Shown here one piece after another: positions 13,319 to 20,497 of a stretch of DNA of 45,072 nt. A program made the position numbers and the translations under genes. The stretch is from Acidimicrobiales bacterium (GTDB taxonomy: Bacteria; Actinomycetota; Acidimicrobiia; Acidimicrobiales; SZUA-35). The number at the start of each line of letters is the position of its first letter. Positions within the stretch are counted from its first letter, which is position 1. A model generated the notes under the pieces. It saw nothing but the letters and a program-made list of their open reading frames with translations. It ran no database searches and had not been told where the DNA came from. The DNA lies in NCBI GenBank assembly GCA_020630195.1, contig JAHDBV010000023.1, positions 1 through 45,072 of the forward strand. The letters are read 5' to 3'.

Positions 13319-14251
13319 TCAGCCGAAGACCAACGACGGCAACGCGGCCGCCACGAACAGCACCATCACGGGTGCGATGAACAACAGGAGCGGCAGCAGC
13401 ATCGCCGTGCGCCGCCGCACCGCCAGTCGGGCCACCTCGTCGCGACGCTCGTCGCGGACGTCGGCGGCGACGGCGAGCAGACCCTCGGTCACGTCGGCCC
13501 CCGAGCGGGCCGCTCCCGACAACACCCGATAGAGACGTGCGGCCGCCGGCTCGGCGGTGGCGTCGGCCAACTTGTCGTAGGCCCGCACCGGGCTCGTCCC
13601 ACCGGAGATCCAGCCGAGCGCTCGACGGAGTTCGCCGGCGACGGGACCGACACCGACCGAGGAAACCGCTCGGACCGCCTCGACCGGACCGGCCCCCGTG
13701 CGTGCGTGCACGGCGAGGAGCTGGGCGACGGTCGAGACCTCGGCGCGCATCACGGCCGACCGGTCCCGGATCGCGCGGGTGATGCGATTGCGCTGCAGCG
13801 TCGCCGCGGGAAACCCGAGCAGGACGGCGAACACGACCGTGCCGACGACCGAGCGCAACACGACGGCACCGACCGCGCAGCCGACGACGACCCCGCCGAC
13901 GGTGTGCAGCACCTGATGCAGCCGGTACTGGTCGGCGTCGAGATGCTCGACACCGGCCTGCTGGAGACGCTGGCGGATGGTGACGTCGTCGGCGACATCG
14001 ACGAACCGACCGAGCACCTCGAACACCCGCGAGGCCACGGGTTGGAAGACCCGGGCGAGCGCGGGCCGGTCGTCGACGACCGTGGCGGCGAGCACCGCCG
14101 CGTCCATCGGGCCGGCACCCAGCCGGGGCCGGATGAGCGACGTGTAGGGCGCCACACGAGCGGCGAGCCGTCGTCGGGGCGGCATCACGAGCTCGAGCAG
14201 GACGATGACGAGCACACCGGCGAGGAAGCCGCCCCACATCGCGGCGTTCAC
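13319..14251 (-). CDS. tadC: Tad pilus inner-membrane platform protein TadC
   Basis: A 310-residue type II secretion F-domain protein. Transmembrane helices lie at residues 5-22, around 125-160 (GGVVVGCAVGAVV and GTVVFAVLLGFPA) and at the C-terminus (MLLPLLLFIAPVMVLFVAAALPSLV). The F domain between them has RSAVMRAEVSTVAQLLAVHARTG (given in part) and LRRALGWISGG. With TadB it forms the platform driven by the TadA ATPase. GTG at 14251 overlaps the tadB stop as GTGA. Confidence 0.88.
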   Translation of the reverse strand: MNAAMWGGFLAGVLVIVLLELVMPPRRRLAARVAPYTSLIRPRLGAGPMDAAVLAATVVDDRPALARVFQPVASRVFEVLGRFVDVADDVTIRQRLQQAGVEHLDADQYRLHQVLHTVGGVVVGCAVGAVVLRSVVGTVVFAVLLGFPAATLQRNRITRAIRDRSAVMRAEVSTVAQLLAVHARTGAGPVEAVRAVSSVGVGPVAGELRRALGWISGGTSPVRAYDKLADATAEPAAARLYRVLSGAARSGADVTEGLLAVAADVRDERRDEVARLAVRRRTAMLLPLLLFIAPVMVLFVAAALPSLVFG

Positions 14252-15129
14252 GCGGCCGTCCCGTCGACGAGGACCCGTTCCTCTTCGGGGATCCGGCCCA
14301 GGCGGTTGATCAACACGAGGCCGAGTCCGCAGAACCCGACACCGACCGTGACCACCACCCAGCCGGCGGCCGACGCATAGAAGTCGCGGTAGCCCGGCGT
14401 CGAGAGACAGAGCAGCGCGAGCACGACGAACGGCAGGGCCGAGGCCGACCAGGCCTCGACCTTGGTCTCGAGCTGCGCGGTGGTGATCTCCTCGAGGAGG
14501 CGGAGATCGTTGGTCGTCGCGACGGCGAGGTCGCCGAGCAGATCGATGACGATCGCCGAGCCCTGATCGAGGGCGACGAGCAGGACCTCGATCACCCGAT
14601 CCGAGACCGGGTCGGCCAGCTCGGCCCGGACGACGTCGAGCGCCGCCGCCGGTTCGAGCGCCTGGGACAGAACCGTGTAGCGGGTGAACGGTGCCCGCAG
14701 TGGTGCCGGTCCCGAACGGCCGAGTTCGACCATGGCGCCGTGCACCGACGTCGCCGAGCGGAGGTGCCCGGCGAGATCACGGAGGGCGTCCGGCCAGGCT
14801 TCGGTCCGCTCCCGGACCGTGAGGGTCCGTCGTTTCGCGACGACCACCGTCGGGGCGCCCGCGACGGCGATCCCCGCGACCGCCCCCAGCGGGGCGACGC
14901 CGAGCAGCGCCGTCACGACCACGGCGACGACGAGACCGACGAGTGCGCACACCACGACGTAGCGCCAGGGTGAGAGGTTGACACCCGCCTGGGCGAGCCA
15001 GGCGGCGAGGCGTCGATCGGGTGCAGCACCGCGACGACCGCCGCCCGCGAGGGCCGGTCGGACCCCGAGCCACGACGTGGCGACGAGGTAGACGGTGACG
15101 GCGGCCAGCAGCCCGGCGAGGAGATGCAT
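14248..15129 (-). CDS. tadB: Tad pilus inner-membrane platform protein TadB
   Basis: A 293-residue protein with N-terminal membrane helices (HLLAGLLAAVTVYLVATSW and a pair around residues 55-95), a cytosolic type II secretion F domain (EAWPDALRDLAGHLRSATSV, then LLVALDQGSAIVIDLLGDLA) and two C-terminal membrane helices. The ATG at 15129 shares one base with the tadA stop (TGATG), so translation is coupled. An in-frame upstream start would intrude into tadA. Confidence 0.87.
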   Translation of the reverse strand: MHLLAGLLAAVTVYLVATSWLGVRPALAGGGRRGAAPDRRLAAWLAQAGVNLSPWRYVVVCALVGLVVAVVVTALLGVAPLGAVAGIAVAGAPTVVVAKRRTLTVRERTEAWPDALRDLAGHLRSATSVHGAMVELGRSGPAPLRAPFTRYTVLSQALEPAAALDVVRAELADPVSDRVIEVLLVALDQGSAIVIDLLGDLAVATTNDLRLLEEITTAQLETKVEAWSASALPFVVLALLCLSTPGYRDFYASAAGWVVVTVGVGFCGLGLVLINRLGRIPEEERVLVDGTAA

Positions 15130-16415
15130 CAGCGCCCCAGTTCGAGGATCTGGTGCACGGTCGTGCCGTCGGCCCGGAGTGCACGATCGATCCGGGCCTC
15201 GAGCCCGACCGGCAGCGGCGCACCCGTCCACCGCAACGGCGCATCCGGCGAGTCACGGGTGAAGATCGGCTCGACCGTGAACTCGGTCTCGTGGCCCTGC
15301 ATCGCCGGCACCGCCACGATCTCGACCACCTGGCGCCGCAGGCCGCCGCCGGGCTCCACCTCGCGACCGACGTGCACGACGACGTCGATCGTCTGCGAGA
15401 ACACGTCGCGGACCTGGGCCACCTGCACGTTCGGGGCGGCCATCACGGCGGTCGACACGAGCGCCGACAGGCCCTCCCGCGCACCGTTCGCGTGGAGGGT
15501 CGTGATCATCCCGCACCCCGCGTTGCCGGCCCTCGTCAGTTCGTACGCCTCACCCCCACGCGTCTCTCCGACCACCAACAGGTCGGGTCGCATGCCGAGT
15601 GAGACCCGCACGAGATCCCGCAACTCGACCGCACCCGAACCGTCGGGCCCGGCCGGACGGGTCCGCCACCGGGCGGCATGGAGATGGGCGGTGGACAGCT
15701 CGGGGGTGTCCTCGCAGGCGATCACCCGGAGGTGGGGCGGCGCGGCGCGCAGCAGGGCATTGACCATCGTCGTCTTGCCCGCGCCGGGCTGGCCGGTGAC
15801 GACGATCCCGGTCGGGGTCTTCGGCAACACCGACAGGAAGGCGGCCGCCGCCGGCGAGAGGGCGTTCCATGCGACGAGTTCCTCGAAGGTCTCGCGTCGG
15901 GTCCGGTAGCGCCGCAGGGTCACGTCGATCTCGGTGGCCACGGGCGCGATGACGACGCCGAGGCGGGCCTGGCCGTCGAGCACCTGGGTCTGCACGATCG
16001 GGTGGGCCTCGTCGACCGAGGCGCCGACGGTGGCGAGCAGTTTCGTGACGACGTGGCGGACCTCGTCGGCCGAGATCGGTTCGCCGTGGGTCACCATGCG
16101 CCCGTCGGCGTCGACGTAGGTGACCTCCTCACCGTGGATGATCAGCTCCTCGTAGTCGATCGTCCCGTCGATGAAGGGCGTGAGTGGACCGAACCCGAGT
16201 ACCGACGACTCGAGTCGTTCGACCATCGCCGGCGGGTCGGCGAGTGGCCGTCCGGGCCCGCCCGAGGTGGCCTGCACCTGGTAGTCCTCGACGACACGCC
16301 GCAACAGCGCGCGGACGAGCGCACCGTCACCGACGTCGATGCCGTCGCGCCGGATCCGATCGAGCGCGCGGAGGCGGAGGTGCTCGTAGGTGTCGACGAC
16401 CGCGGGCACGTTCAT
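15129..16415 (-). CDS. tadA: Tad pilus assembly ATPase TadA/CpaF
   Basis: A 428-residue secretion ATPase that powers pilus assembly at the inner membrane. The N-terminal domain contains GFGPLTPFIDGTIDYEELIIHG and HPIVQTQVLDGQARLG (each a family hallmark). Walker A is GQPGAGKTT at 208-216, an Asp box lies in CEDTPEL, Walker B is DLLVVGETRGGEA near 285, and the His box is TTLHANGA near 305. ATG at 16415 overlaps the tadZ stop as ATGA. Confidence 0.93.
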   Translation of the reverse strand: MNVPAVVDTYEHLRLRALDRIRRDGIDVGDGALVRALLRRVVEDYQVQATSGGPGRPLADPPAMVERLESSVLGFGPLTPFIDGTIDYEELIIHGEEVTYVDADGRMVTHGEPISADEVRHVVTKLLATVGASVDEAHPIVQTQVLDGQARLGVVIAPVATEIDVTLRRYRTRRETFEELVAWNALSPAAAAFLSVLPKTPTGIVVTGQPGAGKTTMVNALLRAAPPHLRVIACEDTPELSTAHLHAARWRTRPAGPDGSGAVELRDLVRVSLGMRPDLLVVGETRGGEAYELTRAGNAGCGMITTLHANGAREGLSALVSTAVMAAPNVQVAQVRDVFSQTIDVVVHVGREVEPGGGLRRQVVEIVAVPAMQGHETEFTVEPIFTRDSPDAPLRWTGAPLPVGLEARIDRALRADGTTVHQILELGR

Positions 16416-17602
16416 GCGGCGAACTCCTCGACGGTGTCAGCCCAGCCGTCGGCGGCGATCGAGCGCATCACCGAGCGGAGTCGTCCCGTGCGGGCGACGG
16501 TCCCGTCCCACGCCGCCCGCTCCACCCGACGGTCGTGTCCGACCACATGGACCTCGGCGATGCGGTCGCCGACGAGTCGACGGAGTTGATCCACCACCTG
16601 GCGCTGGGCCGACCGGGACGAAGGACCACGGTTGGCCACGACATCGATCCGGGCATCGCCGACGAGCGGGAGCAGATCGGCCAGCCAGTCGACGCCACGC
16701 AGGAGGCCCGTCGGGGAAGCATCCACGACGACCACCACACGATCGGCGACCGGGACGACGGCTCGGGACAACTCGAACCGTCCCCGTCCGTCGACGGACG
16801 GTTCGAGCACGGGACCGATCCGGGTGACGACGGGTCCGTGGCCGGTCAGCGATCCGACGAGATGCACGATCTCCTCCGGCCGGACGAGGGTCCAGTCCTC
16901 GCGGGCGGCGAACCCGCACACGACATCGAACGGAGCCGTCGGGCCGTCGATCGCGCTCCGGGCGAAGCAGTCGACGAGCGAGCGTTCCGCGAACCCGTCG
17001 AGGTCGACCTGCTCGCGCCGGGCGGCGTCGGCCGCGGTGACGATGTGCGGATGAATGGCGAGCCCGAGGCGCCGGGCGATCGACGGGTTCACCTCGTCGA
17101 CATCGACCAGCACCGCTCGCGGCGCGACCCCGGCCGCCAGGGCGATCGATGCCTCGGTGACCCCGCTTCCGGCCGGGCCGCCGACGGCGATCACCGGATG
17201 CCGGGTTCCGGCCTCGTGGAGGTGGGCGGCGGGTGCCGTCCACCGGGTCATCGGTCCGAGCGCACGAACCGTCGACAGGATCTCCTCCGCTCCGGCATCG
17301 GCGCCGACGACGGCTCGGACCCCGAGACGCTCGAGATGTCGAGCGCCGTGTCCGTCGGCTTCATCGGGGTCGAACACCCCGACGATCTGCACACCACCGG
17401 CATGCAGATCGGCGACGAGGTCGCCGGTGAGCCAGCTGATGTCGTCGTCGACCACGAGTACGTCGAAGGTGCCGGTCTTCGCGTCCCGCCGATCGCGCAC
17501 CGGGGTGGCGACGACATCGACGACGTGGTCGCGACAGTGGCGATGGAGCTCACCCCGCCACGGCCGGGCACCGACGGCGAGCCCGAGCGCGAGCTGGCTC
17601 AC
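16412..17602 (-). CDS. tadZ: TadZ/CpaE-like pilus localisation protein
   Basis: A 396-residue protein with an N-terminal receiver-like domain (FDVLVVDDDISWLTGDLV) and a C-terminal MinD/ParA-type domain. TadZ positions the pilus machine in the cell. The deviant P-loop is VGGPAGSGVTEAS near residues 139-151: the Lys expected next to the final Gly and the signature Lys are both missing, so nucleotide hydrolysis is doubtful. Later motifs VLVDVDEVNPS and RIDVVANRGPSSRS fit the fold. GTG at 17602 overlaps the cpaB stop. Confidence 0.82.
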   Translation of the reverse strand: MSQLALGLAVGARPWRGELHRHCRDHVVDVVATPVRDRRDAKTGTFDVLVVDDDISWLTGDLVADLHAGGVQIVGVFDPDEADGHGARHLERLGVRAVVGADAGAEEILSTVRALGPMTRWTAPAAHLHEAGTRHPVIAVGGPAGSGVTEASIALAAGVAPRAVLVDVDEVNPSIARRLGLAIHPHIVTAADAARREQVDLDGFAERSLVDCFARSAIDGPTAPFDVVCGFAAREDWTLVRPEEIVHLVGSLTGHGPVVTRIGPVLEPSVDGRGRFELSRAVVPVADRVVVVVDASPTGLLRGVDWLADLLPLVGDARIDVVANRGPSSRSAQRQVVDQLRRLVGDRIAEVHVVGHDRRVERAAWDGTVARTGRLRSVMRSIAADGWADTVEEFAA

Positions 17603-18195
17603 GAGCGCGCCGATCCGGATCGCATGACGAGCAGCGGGCCGGCGTCGGTGGCGGCGGCGAGGTCGAGTGCCTGCCGATCGTCGACGGCCACCGCCACCCA
17701 CCGATCTCCACCGGCGGCCAACAGACCGTCGGCGACCCCACCCGGCACCCGGACCACGACGACGTCGCGCAGGACGAAGGTCGGCCTCTCACCGTCGACC
17801 ATCGCCACCACGTCGACGGTCGAGCCCACCTCGAGGGCGAGTCCCTCGGCGACGGCGGCATCGATCTCGATCACCGCGGTGCGCGGCTCCGTGCGGTCCG
17901 TGCCGACCTGCGACCGGAGCAACGGATCGCCGTCCCGGAGGGTCGCGAGCGCCACGCCACCATCGGGCAACTCCTCGGCGAGCACCCACCGATCCACGGG
18001 CACCGTCTCGTCGACGGGCATCTCCATCGATCGGACACGCACGGGAGCGCCGGCGGCGTGATCCCCGTCGACGACGGCCACCTCGACCGTCGCCCGGCGA
18101 TCGGCCAACGCCATCGCCACCACCACGAACGTCACCAGTCCGACCACGACGATCACGCCGTGCGACATCGAAAACGGCATCGACCGTCGAGCCAC
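17599..18195 (-). CDS. cpaB: Flp pilus assembly protein CpaB/RcpC (SAF domain)
   Basis: A 198-residue protein with one N-terminal membrane helix (GVIVVVGLVTFVVVAMALADRR) and an extracytoplasmic SAF domain (residues 45-105, with VPVDRWVLAEELPDGGVALATL), followed by a RcpC-type beta region. First gene of the Tad operon. GTG at 18195 is preferred because GGAGGT (18208-18203) sits 7 bases before it; a GTG one codon earlier is also possible. A perfect hairpin stands just upstream of the ribosome site. Confidence 0.82.
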   Translation of the reverse strand: MARRSMPFSMSHGVIVVVGLVTFVVVAMALADRRATVEVAVVDGDHAAGAPVRVRSMEMPVDETVPVDRWVLAEELPDGGVALATLRDGDPLLRSQVGTDRTEPRTAVIEIDAAVAEGLALEVGSTVDVVAMVDGERPTFVLRDVVVVRVPGGVADGLLAAGGDRWVAVAVDDRQALDLAAATDAGPLLVMRSGSARS

Positions 18196-18210
18196 CACAC
18201 TCACCTCCCA

Positions 18211-18226
18211 CGCCGCTGTTGCGGCG
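18211..18226. promoter_or_regulatory. Leader hairpin before the cpaB ribosome site
   Basis: CGCCGC (18211-18216), loop TGTT, GCGGCG (18221-18226): a perfect 6-base stem only two bases from the ribosome site of the first tad gene. It could modulate translation or be a protein site. The rest of 18227-18351 is the divergent promoter region. Confidence 0.35.
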
Positions 18227-18339
18227 GGCAAAGAGCAGCAGTCGCCCACCGGCCGTTGCCTGAGTCGAATCGCCCGGGCGGGCGAGGTCGCCCACGACGT
18301 CCCATCGAGGTGTGACCTCGGTCGAACGCGGACGAGCGC

Positions 18340-18345
18340 TACTCT
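18340..18345 (+). promoter_or_regulatory. -10 box of a probable leaderless promoter for the small HTH gene
   Basis: TACTCT, 6 bases, then the ATG at 18352. Confidence 0.5.
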
Positions 18346-18351
18346 CGCCGC

Positions 18352-18594
18352 ATGAGCGACGCAGCGGACGACACGTCGACGGGTGGCGGCGCCCAGGATC
18401 AGGGGCGGGTCATGACCACCGCGCAGGTGGCCGAGATGCTCGACCTCAACACCCGGACCGTGCTGGCCATGGCCAACGACGGGCGGCTGCCCGCCTATCG
18501 CCTGCCCGGATCACGGCACTACCACTTCTTCCACGAGGAGATCGTCGCGACGCTGCGGGCGAACCGGGTCGAACCGTCGAAGGTGAAGGACTGA
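18352..18594 (+). CDS. Small excisionase/MerR-type DNA-binding protein
   Basis: An 80-residue protein. After an unstructured 20-residue start comes a HTH_17-type DNA-binding domain (TTAQVAEMLDLNTRTVLAMA and LPAYRLPGSRHYHFF) and a short helix (EEIVATLRANRVEP). Such proteins are BldC- or excisionase-like regulators in actinobacteria. It diverges from the Tad operon with 156 bases between starts, so control of pilus genes is a reasonable guess. The promoter looks leaderless. Confidence 0.8.
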   Translation: MSDAADDTSTGGGAQDQGRVMTTAQVAEMLDLNTRTVLAMANDGRLPAYRLPGSRHYHFFHEEIVATLRANRVEPSKVKD

Positions 18595-18611
18595 CCCGAC
18601 CCGGGAGTCAG
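18591..18611. terminator. Possible bidirectional hairpin between convergent genes
   Basis: CTGAC at 18591-18595 pairs with GTCAG at 18607-18611, extended inward by two or three GC pairs with a small bulge. It spans the stop codons of both convergent genes. There is no T-run, so intrinsic termination is uncertain. Confidence 0.3.
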
Positions 18612-19144
18612 GTCTCGCCCAGCCCGGGGCCGAACCCGATCACATCGAGATGGGCGAGGGCGAGCAGGCGCTCGCCGCCGTGCGCGGGGTCGACCACGAC
18701 CACGTGATCGGATGCGACCGCTCGCAGGGTCCAGGTCCGGAGCTGATGTCCGTCGGTCTCGAGGTGGAGAGGTCGTTCCATCGCGAGGGCTTCCCGAAGC
18801 GCCGCGACGGCGGACCGGTCGTGGCGCTCGACCCGGCGGGGCGCGACCGACCGGACGGCTGCGGCGCTCACCACGGCTCGGACCATGACGAGCACCTCAC
18901 CTCGCCGCGTGTCGTCGAGCACGACGTGGTCGGCGCCGCGGGCGATCACGAGACCGTCGAGGTGGCCGCCGCCACGAAGCTCGACGCCGACGTCGCTGCC
19001 GGCTTCGGTCCACGCAGCGAGCCGGTCGAGCAGGTCGAGCCGCGCCGCGTCACGTTCGATCTCGGCCGCTTCGATCTCCTCGGCGAACTCGATCCGTTCC
19101 CGGTCGATCCGTCGCCGCGCCCGTTCGAACGCCTCGTCACCCAT
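18608..19144 (-). CDS. Hypothetical coiled-coil protein
   Basis: A 178-residue protein. Residues 5-45 are a charged helix (FERARRRIDRERIEFAEEIEAA), followed by a small beta-rich region (DVGVELRGGGHLDGLVIARG) and a second similar one (LETDGHQLRTWTLRAVASDHVV), possibly Sm- or PRC-barrel-like folds. There is no signal peptide. ATG at 19144 is preferred since AGGTCA lies a few bases upstream; an in-frame ATG at 19225 would lie within the divergent LysM promoter. Function unknown. Confidence 0.6.
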   Translation of the reverse strand: MGDEAFERARRRIDRERIEFAEEIEAAEIERDAARLDLLDRLAAWTEAGSDVGVELRGGGHLDGLVIARGADHVVLDDTRRGEVLVMVRAVVSAAAVRSVAPRRVERHDRSAVAALREALAMERPLHLETDGHQLRTWTLRAVASDHVVVVDPAHGGERLLALAHLDVIGFGPGLGET

Positions 19145-19201
19145 GTCGTGACCTGTCGGCGGGCGACGAGGGGCCTTCAGTCCCGAATCTCCACCTCGCG
19201 C

Positions 19202-19230
19202 CTGACAGCGCTCGTTTACGCTCATATGGT
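19202..19230 (+). promoter_or_regulatory. Promoter of the LysM-protein gene
   Basis: CTGACA (19202-19207), 17 bases, TATGGT (19225-19230), 6 bases, then the ATG at 19237. This is the clearest sigma-70-like promoter in the window and predicts a leaderless transcript. Confidence 0.65.
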
Positions 19231-19236
19231 TTCAAC

Positions 19237-19983
19237 ATGCGTTGGATGATGGGCACCCTGGTGGCGGTGGGTCTGGGCGTCGTCGGCGGGTCGGCCGTCG
19301 GGCTCGGGACCCTGCCGGGCTCACCCGAGCAGGTGATCCTGCAGGGCGCCTACGGCGCGGCGCTGGTGCGTGCCGTGCGGCTCTGGTTCGGGATCCGGCG
19401 CTGGCGCGCGGCGCTTCGCCTCGGTGGCGACGGCGACCGGTCCGCGGCGGCGACGCTGGCCCGCTGGACCCTGGGAGCGAGCCTGCTGCTCGGCGCCTGC
19501 ACCGACGGTTCGGACACACCCGTGTTCGAAGCGATCGGGACGGCGCCCGAGACGACGCTTCCCACATCCACGACGACGGAGGCGCCGCCGACCACCCCGA
19601 CCACGAACAGTCCACCGACGACTCCCCCACCGACGACCAGGCCACCGGCGGCGGACACCGGCGAGGACACGGACCCGGTCGAGCGCGAGGCCGCCCCGGC
19701 GGAACCCACGGCCGAGCCGGTCGCCGCGGAGGCGGCGCGGATCGCCGACGCACTCGACCGGCTGCCGACCAGCCACGTGGTCCAGTCGGGCGAGCACCTG
19801 TGGGGCATCGCCCGGACCCATGTCGGTGTCGACGGGACGCCCGCCGACGGCGAGCGGGTCGCCGACTACTGGCGGCACCTGGTGGAGGTGAACCGACCGA
19901 CCCTCCGCTCGGGCGACCCCGACCTGATCCACCCGGGCGAGGTGCTCCTCCTGCCCGCCCCGGACGGGCCCGGGAATCCCTGA
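19237..19983 (+). CDS. LysM-domain membrane protein
   Basis: A 248-residue protein. Two hydrophobic segments near the N-terminus (LVAVGLGVVGGSAVGLG and LARWTLGASLLLGAC) suggest membrane insertion. A Thr/Pro-rich linker (residues 105-140) spans the cell-wall zone. The C-terminal LysM domain starts SHVVQSGEHLWGIARTHVG and ends LIHPGEVLLLP, and should bind peptidoglycan or chitin-like sugars. It may anchor an envelope structure; closeness to the Tad locus suggests a link but is not proof. Confidence 0.8.
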   Translation: MRWMMGTLVAVGLGVVGGSAVGLGTLPGSPEQVILQGAYGAALVRAVRLWFGIRRWRAALRLGGDGDRSAAATLARWTLGASLLLGACTDGSDTPVFEAIGTAPETTLPTSTTTEAPPTTPTTNSPPTTPPPTTRPPAADTGEDTDPVEREAAPAEPTAEPVAAEAARIADALDRLPTSHVVQSGEHLWGIARTHVGVDGTPADGERVADYWRHLVEVNRPTLRSGDPDLIHPGEVLLLPAPDGPGNP

Positions 19984-20007
19984 TCCGGCCGTCAGGTTGT
20001 GCCGGAC

Positions 20008-20442
20008 ATGACCACGATCACCGCCGAACTGCTCTCCGACTTCCGGGTCGACATCACCAACGGCACCCACACCTGGCGGGCCGACGAGCCCGTCGCCCTC
20101 GGCGGCGACAACACCGGCCCGAACCCCTACGACCTCCTCCTCGGCGCCCTCGCCGCCTGCACGACGATCACGCTGTCGATGTACTCACAGCGCAAGGGCA
20201 TCGACATCTCGTCGATCTCGGTCGAGTACACCCACGACCGGGTGCACGCCGCCGACTGCGAGGACTGCGAGATCGACGACCGCCACGGCAAGCAGGTCGA
20301 TCGGGTGACCTCGCAGATCTTCATCGACGGCGATTTCGACGAGGACACCCGCAAGCGACTGATGGACATCGCCCAGCGGTGCCCCGTGCACAAGACCCTC
20401 GAGAAGGGTCTCATCTTCGACGAGACCGTCTACGCCGGCTGA
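20008..20442 (+). CDS. OsmC family peroxiredoxin
   Basis: A 144-residue OsmC/Ohr-type protein. The two active cysteines lie in LLGALAACTTITLSMYS and in IAQRCPVHKTLEKG, the pattern of OsmC thiol peroxidases that reduce organic hydroperoxides. Two further cysteines (ADCEDCEIDD) form a CxxC pair that is not typical and might bind metal. ATG at 20008 is chosen; a GTG three codons earlier is also in frame. Confidence 0.85.
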   Translation: MTTITAELLSDFRVDITNGTHTWRADEPVALGGDNTGPNPYDLLLGALAACTTITLSMYSQRKGIDISSISVEYTHDRVHAADCEDCEIDDRHGKQVDRVTSQIFIDGDFDEDTRKRLMDIAQRCPVHKTLEKGLIFDETVYAG

Positions 20443-20485
20443 CCGGGCGGGCCGGTTCCGACCCTTCGCTGTCACACGGCTTCCG

Positions 20486-20491
20486 TACGTT
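20486..20491 (+). promoter_or_regulatory. -10 box of a probable leaderless promoter for the helicase
   Basis: TACGTT, 6 bases, then the ATG at 20498. Confidence 0.5.
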
Positions 20492-20497
20492 GCGGCC

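Noticed and set aside
13295-14380. Long plus-strand frames opposite tadC and tadB
   Set aside because: They are rich in His, Arg and Gly as expected for shadows in high-GC DNA, and the minus strand encodes clear membrane proteins with coupled starts.
18196-18340. Riboswitch (for example cyclic di-GMP type) before the Tad operon
   Set aside because: A hairpin and some GC-rich pairing are visible, but the conserved bases of the known class I or II cyclic di-GMP motifs are not found.
18352-18594. The small HTH protein as a phage excisionase of an integrated element
   Set aside because: No integrase, attachment repeat or tRNA gene lies nearby; a BldC-like chromosomal regulator fits better.
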